The notes beneath the pieces were generated by a model. It saw only the letters and a list, made by a program, of their open reading frames with translations, searched no databases and was not told the origin of the DNA. Shown here piece by piece: positions 41,501 to 64,000 of a stretch of 64,000 nucleotides of DNA; position 1 is the stretch's first letter, and each line of letters opens with the position of its first letter. Where the stretch lies: the NCBI RefSeq assembly GCF_019059575.1, contig NW_024883453.1, positions 27,089 to 91,088 of the forward strand, read 5' to 3'. The translations under genes were made by a program, and so were the position numbers. This DNA is from Amphibalanus amphitrite (taxonomy: Eukaryota > Arthropoda > Thecostraca > Balanomorpha > Balanidae).

Positions 41501-44247
41501 GCCTAGTGTAACTGTATGTGTTTTGGCAGCCACGCAGAACCAGCAGTCGCAGCAGTCGCTGCCGCCTGTCTCCTACGTCAAGGCCATCGACGTCTGGATG
41601 TCGTCCTGCTCCGTGTTCGTGTTCTCGTCGCTGATGGAATTCGCCATCGTTAACAACTTCATGGGCCCGGTGGCCACCAAGGCCATGAAAGGCTACTCAG
41701 ACGAGGACCTCACCAACATCGACGACAAATCATTGGTGAGCCGAGCCATGCACTTACATATGGTCATAAGAGGCATCGATATTTGATGCCACGTACAAAC
41801 AACAACTAAAGAAGAAAGGCTCCGACATTACATTCAGTGCTTTACGAGATTAAAGCATACTACAGTGAAAGTTTCAGTTAAGCACAGATGTTTCCACATA
41901 CTTTGATGTTAATAACGCTGCCATAGCACCATACCAAGCCCTTACCACATTTTGCGGCCGTGCCTGTAATGTTGTCGGTGCGGTCGCGCTGCTTCCTGGC
42001 CCAATATTGCGTCCGTCATAGAGTTACGGCGGTGCTTACGGCGCTCAGCTGCTGGCTGAGTGCTGTCGCTGAGTGGCACGGCGAGGACGGCAGACAGCGG
42101 GCCCCGGGTGTGTCCCTGGGGACGGCGTCGGCCGCCCCCGTACAGTCGCCATGGGCCGGCCAGTGGACGAGGGAGAAACACAGCCACAGCTTCTGTCATA
42201 ACCTTTTGACGGATAACTGAAATGGACTCTTTGCTTTATCTATTTTCTTCAAAGAGCTGCCATCCACAAGGCTATTTTGTTCGTCTCTTCTTACAGTAAC
42301 TACATACATCCGTGCGAAGTTTGTCGCCTTTAAATCATTAACTGTGTGCAGCTCAAGCTATAAAACTGGTATCCCACATTCAAAGCAAAAACTGCGATAT
42401 GCCCCTCATTCACAAGCACTCACATACACTAACGCAGATATTGGCTTCGGGTATGGATCTTCCGCAATACTCTTACGTAACCCACGATTAGTTGGCTGAA
42501 ACGGTGCGGACCTGAGAAGTCATGTTCATTCTTCAATGTCGGACTGCAAACTGGTTCATCCGGTGTGGAGCTAGTTCGCTGCTCGCTGCCGGGTCAAAGC
42601 TCGTCGCGCCGACCTGGCACGGTCGCCGAGCTATGGATTGACTCTCCAGCCCCCCCCCCATCCCCGCGAGCCGACCTCTGTTCGTTAGGCAGCTCCGAGC
42701 GGGCACTTCTGGTCGGCCGTCCCTGAATAAGAACGCAATAATCAGATTAGATGAGGACTTCAGTCCGCTTGAAAAGCCGCTCGGAACAAAAACCTTCAGT
42801 CAGAAACTTGATTTTAGAAGTTAATTGATTAGAAGTCGAACTTCTGAAAAGTGTACTGCTATTCGTAGGAAGGAAATGGCATAAAGCAGCCATTCCCATG
42901 AAACTTTTAGAAACTACCGGCTTCTTGACTTCCCCGATATATAAATGTGAGTTATTTCATATAAAGATAATAGTCACTTAGCTTCGCTGCTTTTTATTCC
43001 ATTCGTTTCAATTACATTTTGCTTGAAAGCTATTTTTGGAGATACATCTACTTCCTGAGCCTCAAGTTTTCAAGTTTTCGACAGATCACCCAGCGGCCAG
43101 CACCACAAGATAGGGACTTTAATATTGTTGTTCGCAAGTAAATATTGGAAGGGAAAATAAACCAAGTTGGATGCGTTTATTGATCTGAGAAGACCCAGTC
43201 GAAGCAATGCCTGCTGTTCAATAGGCTGAGCGGAAGTCTGTACCTACTGAAAAAACTCCGGCGGATAAGTTTGCGGTAATTGACTTGAGAGATTTAGCCG
43301 ACAGACAGTATAACAGTACCCGGATATCTTTGTATGTGGGAGTGTTCGTAAGTTAGTTATGTCTGTAATGTTGCACGTTGACGGTTTGTCCCCTCGCGCG
43401 GCAGCGCTCCTCCGTGGGCCGGTCGCGGCGACTGTTCAGCGGGGGTCCGGCCCGCACCCCGCCGCTGCAGCCGCAGTATGTCACCTTCTGCCACGGCCGT
43501 GAGGTGGCCCTCTATATTGATAAGGTCAGTGAGCGTCCTATCCTGAATGTTTGTCAATGGTAAGCGGCCGCGATGTGACCATTTACATGGACAAGGTTAG
43601 TGGTTATCATGTTTGAACACATTTTATTTAGAAGACTGTCAATGAGCGAAACACATATGTAATTATTTGTTTTCGGATTGACTGTGAAAGTCATTACAAA
43701 GCACTAAAGCAATTTGACGAAATCTAAGTCAAAGTTCGCCGTTTAAAAGAACCTTTGTCACTCCATTTAAAAGTAAGATTACTTTTCAGCGCTTATATTT
43801 TAACTTACTTATTTCAGACCCTAAAACTAGCTGAAAAACGTAAATGCTGTACGGCATATTTTCAGACGTTTCCCGGACCTTACTGGCGGCTAAATCAGGA
43901 CATCTCATTTAGGCGAGGAGGGAAACGACTTCCAATGCTTTATAGATCAGGTTTATTAGAAGGCGGTGTCATTGTGACTACCGCTCTCGATCACCCACCT
44001 TCCACCTCTCATCACCAACCCCTTTTCCGTAAAACAGGTATTGACTGCGGTATACTTTCGTCGCGTAGGTTTGCGTTCGAGTTATCTCACTGCCCTCTTA
44101 TCCCTCCTCGACCCGAATGCGTCTCACCACCGCTCGCCGTCCGTGTGTTCGCAGCTGTCCCGTTACTGCTTTCCGCTGGCGTTCGTCATACTAAACGTGG
44201 TCTACTGGACCTGCTATGTCGACTGGGAGGAGCTGAGTCAGGCGTGA
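32747..44247 (+). CDS. Cys-loop anion-channel subunit, CG12344-like (5' end not found)
   Basis: Exons: 32747-32903, 34951-35177, 35525-35607, 40253-40387, 40887-41063, 41530-41735, 43405-43524, 44155-44247. All borders are GT-AG and the phases checked join. Hallmarks are the Cys-loop [15 protein letters not shown] (13 residues between cysteines), a second loop-C disulfide (DCTLAYSTG joined to NFTCL), and M1 [17 protein letters not shown]2 begins [12 protein letters not shown], whose PAR marks anion selectivity. M3 is [16 protein letters not shown] and M4 [15 protein letters not shown]. The product should be a pentameric chloride channel subunit in nerve, muscle or epithelium. Signal peptide and N-terminal exons lie upstream and were not found. 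It ends WEELSQA-stop. Confidence 0.9.
33885..34645. repeat. ~69-bp repeat array in two opposing halves, CTCF-like cores
   Basis: Units contain CTGCCACTAGATGGCAGCAG, AAACGCCTGCAGTCATGCTG and TGCCGCAATG. Four forward copies have cores at 33,933, 34,002, 34,071 and 34,140. After a junction near 34,255, five copies follow in reverse orientation with cores at 34,312, 34,381, 34,450, 34,519 and 34,588. CCACTAGATGGCAGC fits the published CTCF consensus at every specified base. The array lies in the intron between the first two recognised CG12344-like exons. Confidence 0.85.
35741..38536. repeat. Tandem array of ~450-480-bp units
   Basis: Six copies begin CTAGAGGGACAGCATTACGC (35,741; 36,193; 36,642; 37,109; 37,571; a variant at 38,093), some with a short doubled start, and end in (CATA)n plus TTTTGATTTTTATATATGTA. 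Internal landmarks include GGCCGAGTTATGGCCAGAAT and TCCTCCTGGCCGGCGGTGC. It fills most of the intron before exon 40,253. The open frames on both strands are repeat artefacts. Confidence 0.88.
38537..39198. other. Intron with a GC-rich patch
   Basis: A GC-rich patch at 38,800-39,010 opens frames in both directions, but no domain or splice-flanked exon is recognised. Confidence 0.4.
39199..40176. mobile_element. DNA element with GTAGGGTAGACC termini and GGGGCAAAACGCCCC phrases
   Basis: GTAGGGTAGACCGGGGCAAG at the left pairs with CTTGCCCCAGGCTACCCTAC at the right. Phrases of the form GGGGTAAAACGCCCC, GGGGCGTTTTGCCCTGGGG and GGGGCAAAACGCCC recur near 39,569-39,620, 39,928-39,985 and 40,150. There is no transposase. 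It is a cousin of the elements at 1,354 and 61,630. Confidence 0.75.
40348..40487 (+). repeat. Exon end and splice donor copied three times
   Basis: The last ~40 bases of exon 40,253-40,387 plus its donor (AAACAGCACCGAAGACTGTA to TCTACC-G/GTAAGA) recur at ~40,395 and ~40,440 with changes. The corresponding donors are GTTAAG at 40,433 and GTAAAA at 40,480. Spacing is 45 and 47 bp. Confidence 0.8.
41077..41242 (+). repeat. (GTGA)n then (CAGT)n microsatellite
   Basis: Begins 13 bases after the donor GTAAGT of exon 40,887-41,063. Each GTGA unit recreates GTGAGT, itself a strong 5' splice site. About 26 CAGT units follow. Confidence 0.95.
41736..43404 (+). other. CG12344-like intron 6
   Basis: A GC-rich patch at 41,955-42,170 and a second at 42,540-42,720 give open frames without recognisable domains. 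The rest is AT-rich. No exon is supported. Confidence 0.4.
43560..43601 (+). repeat. Second copy of exon end with its own splice donor
   Basis: GGCCGCGATGTGACCATTTA then CATGGACAAG/GTTAGT codes [10 protein letters not shown]. It copies the end of the exon at 43,405-43,524 ([16 protein letters not shown]). The donors are 70 bp apart, not a multiple of three, and a TAA at ~43,561 precedes the copy. Confidence 0.7.
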
Positions 44248-44674
44248 GCAGCACCTGCTCCATGGAGCGCAGGTGAACTGGCTGCTCTGTTTCTGACAGG
44301 CCAGGCCATTTTGTCCAATGTCCATGCTGCGAGTCGGTGGCGACCGGAGAGCTCCTGATTTGTGTGTGGAGAGGAAACTAGATCTGCCGGTTCTTGGAGC
44401 CGCCTATCTTATGTGTGCGGACCAGGAGTGGGTCCAGCGGGCCGCCCAGTGTCGCGATACCGACTGCAATGTGTTCATTGACTGTAAAAACTGTACATAC
44501 TGTACCATAGTGATCAGCGCCTGTAACGCTGACAACACGGCCGTGACTCTACTGAATGTTACGACTTACGAGCCATGGCGAGAACATAAATGTAGTCGTA
44601 TTAATTGAAATATGTCCCGTTCAAATAGCTCTTGCGCTTTGCTTGTCCCTTGTGCCGGTGCCATTTTTTATATA
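44248..44674 (+). other. 3' UTR of the CG12344-like gene
   Basis: From the stop codon to the poly(A) signal. A 96-codon frame (44,318-44,608) with several cysteines lies inside. It shows no known domain and is probably chance. Confidence 0.6.
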
Positions 44675-44680
44675 AATAAA
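44675..44680 (+). terminator. Poly(A) signal, CG12344-like gene
   Basis: AATAAA 428 bases after the stop codon. Confidence 0.7.
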
Positions 44681-44706
44681 ACACAAGCGTGTCAAACAGT
44701 TTTTTT

Positions 44707-44712
44707 TTTATT
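44707..44712 (-). terminator. Possible poly(A) signal, pHCl-1-like gene
   Basis: TTTATT reads AATAAA on the minus strand, 441 bases past that gene's stop. It lies only 26 bases from the opposing gene's signal, so the transcripts probably overlap or nearly touch. Confidence 0.5.
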
Positions 44713-45153
44713 ATCCTACGACTGGCGATGATTCGACTCGTATATTCCTAAAGTAATGCCTGCACACAACTACCATACACTATTTGTTAAAGCACTGAGG
44801 GAGTGCTCACGGAGACGGAATGCTCTGAAAGTCGCTAGCCATTTAGAAGGCATGCTATGACAGCGCACAGGTCTGGTCGCCGGCGCCCCGAACCGCACCT
44901 AACCCCCAACGCGGCACCATTCGACTGAACGACTTACTCAAACGAGATGTATATGTAAGTACGGTGCACTCGCGACTCGCGATATCGGCGATCGAGCGCG
45001 ACCCCAAAGTTCGTCTCTTACACTACGCTGGTGACGATTGCACCTTGAGCCGAACCGAGTACGCTCGCTGTGAGTCGTCCGGCTCTCTCCGCGCGGCACG
45101 GCCGGCCCGCCGTCCGCCGCTCCGGCTGCTGAAGTTGCCGTTGCCGTTGCCGT

Positions 45154-63516
<18,363 letters not shown>

Positions 63517-63891
63517 CTGCAACAAAATATTCGTATTTTTATGCACTGGAAACTCTTTGATATCCAGCTATCGACAACTACATGCGCTCTTGAAATATAT
63601 ATGTTACAGGCCAAGTGCGAAGGCTAGTACATACACTATACAGTACCCAATCACCAATTTTCATCAAAATAGCTTTTTACATTCAATTAAAACGCACTGT
63701 CTCGCATTCTTAAAATCGGCATAGCATTAGCATTGACAGTAGTGTATATGCTAGCCAGCCACATGTTGTAATTCATCGTTCCCATAAAACAGTTTGTGGC
63801 TTGTGGAAGCACGATCATCATTCATCAGCGCAACGAGCGGTTCCCTTCACCAGCTACAAAATACATATCAGATACCAATCGTCGGCATAGT

Positions 63892-63895
<4 letters not shown>

Positions 63896-63935
<40 letters not shown>

Positions 63936-63967
63936 CCTCTCCTCCCTCCCTCTCTCTCCTCTCTCTC

Positions 63968-64000
<33 letters not shown>
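63896..64000. repeat. (CT)n microsatellite at the window end
   Basis: CT repeat with CTCC interruptions, running off the window. Confidence 0.97.

Noticed and set aside
44318-44608. Cysteine-containing 96-codon ORF after the CG12344-like stop
   Set aside because: Lies between stop codon and poly(A) signal, with no known domain or splice sites.

Overview
The window is eukaryotic nuclear DNA. Coding regions are short exons with GT/AG borders and matching phases, and they are separated by long introns full of inverted-repeat elements, satellites and microsatellites. The recognised genes point to an arthropod: syndapin, a ropporin-1-like protein, and two anion-type Cys-loop receptors resembling Drosophila CG12344 and pHCl-1. 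A crustacean such as a barnacle is possible, but I cannot prove the species.

Layout. 1-12.4 kb has no convincing gene. It holds a CpG-rich block, a 1.2-kb element with TAGGGGAGAGTGGGG ends, a 1.5-kb foldback element packed with AGGTCA half-sites, two degenerate GGCCCC-rich arrays, a TTAA-flanked MITE, and an element built on GTTCCC...GGGAAC dyads. 12.4-12.9 kb holds a one-exon RNF180/DUSP12-type zinc-binding protein. 13.8-20.5 kb (minus) holds a complete ten-exon syndapin/PACSIN reading frame (466 aa; F-BAR plus SH3). 22.9-24.2 kb (plus) holds a complete four-exon ropporin-1-like gene (220 aa). 25.9-27.9 kb holds a THAP-like remnant between inverted copies of a ~68-bp repeat. 29-30 kb holds an unrecognised coding exon running into a 32-bp minisatellite.

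32.7-63.5 kb is dominated by two related anion-channel genes facing each other tail to tail. A CG12344-like gene (plus) ends at 44,247 and a pHCl-1-like gene (minus) ends at 45,154. Their poly(A) signals are only about 26 bases apart. The pHCl-1-like gene has a 14.3-kb intron carrying, on the same strand, a large EGF-repeat membrane protein and a long disordered ORF. These may be exons of one nested gene.

The most unusual pattern is that several exon ends in this window have been copied in tandem together with their 5' splice donor. There are ten 29-bp copies at the loop-C exon of the pHCl-1-like gene, three ~46-bp copies at the homologous exon of the CG12344-like gene, a two-copy case at its penultimate exon, and a GTGA microsatellite directly after another donor. 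A 32-bp array at ~29.95 kb and a partial copy of the syndapin stop-codon region may be related. A second notable structure is an array of CTCF-consensus-like sites whose two halves point toward each other, in an intron of the CG12344-like gene.
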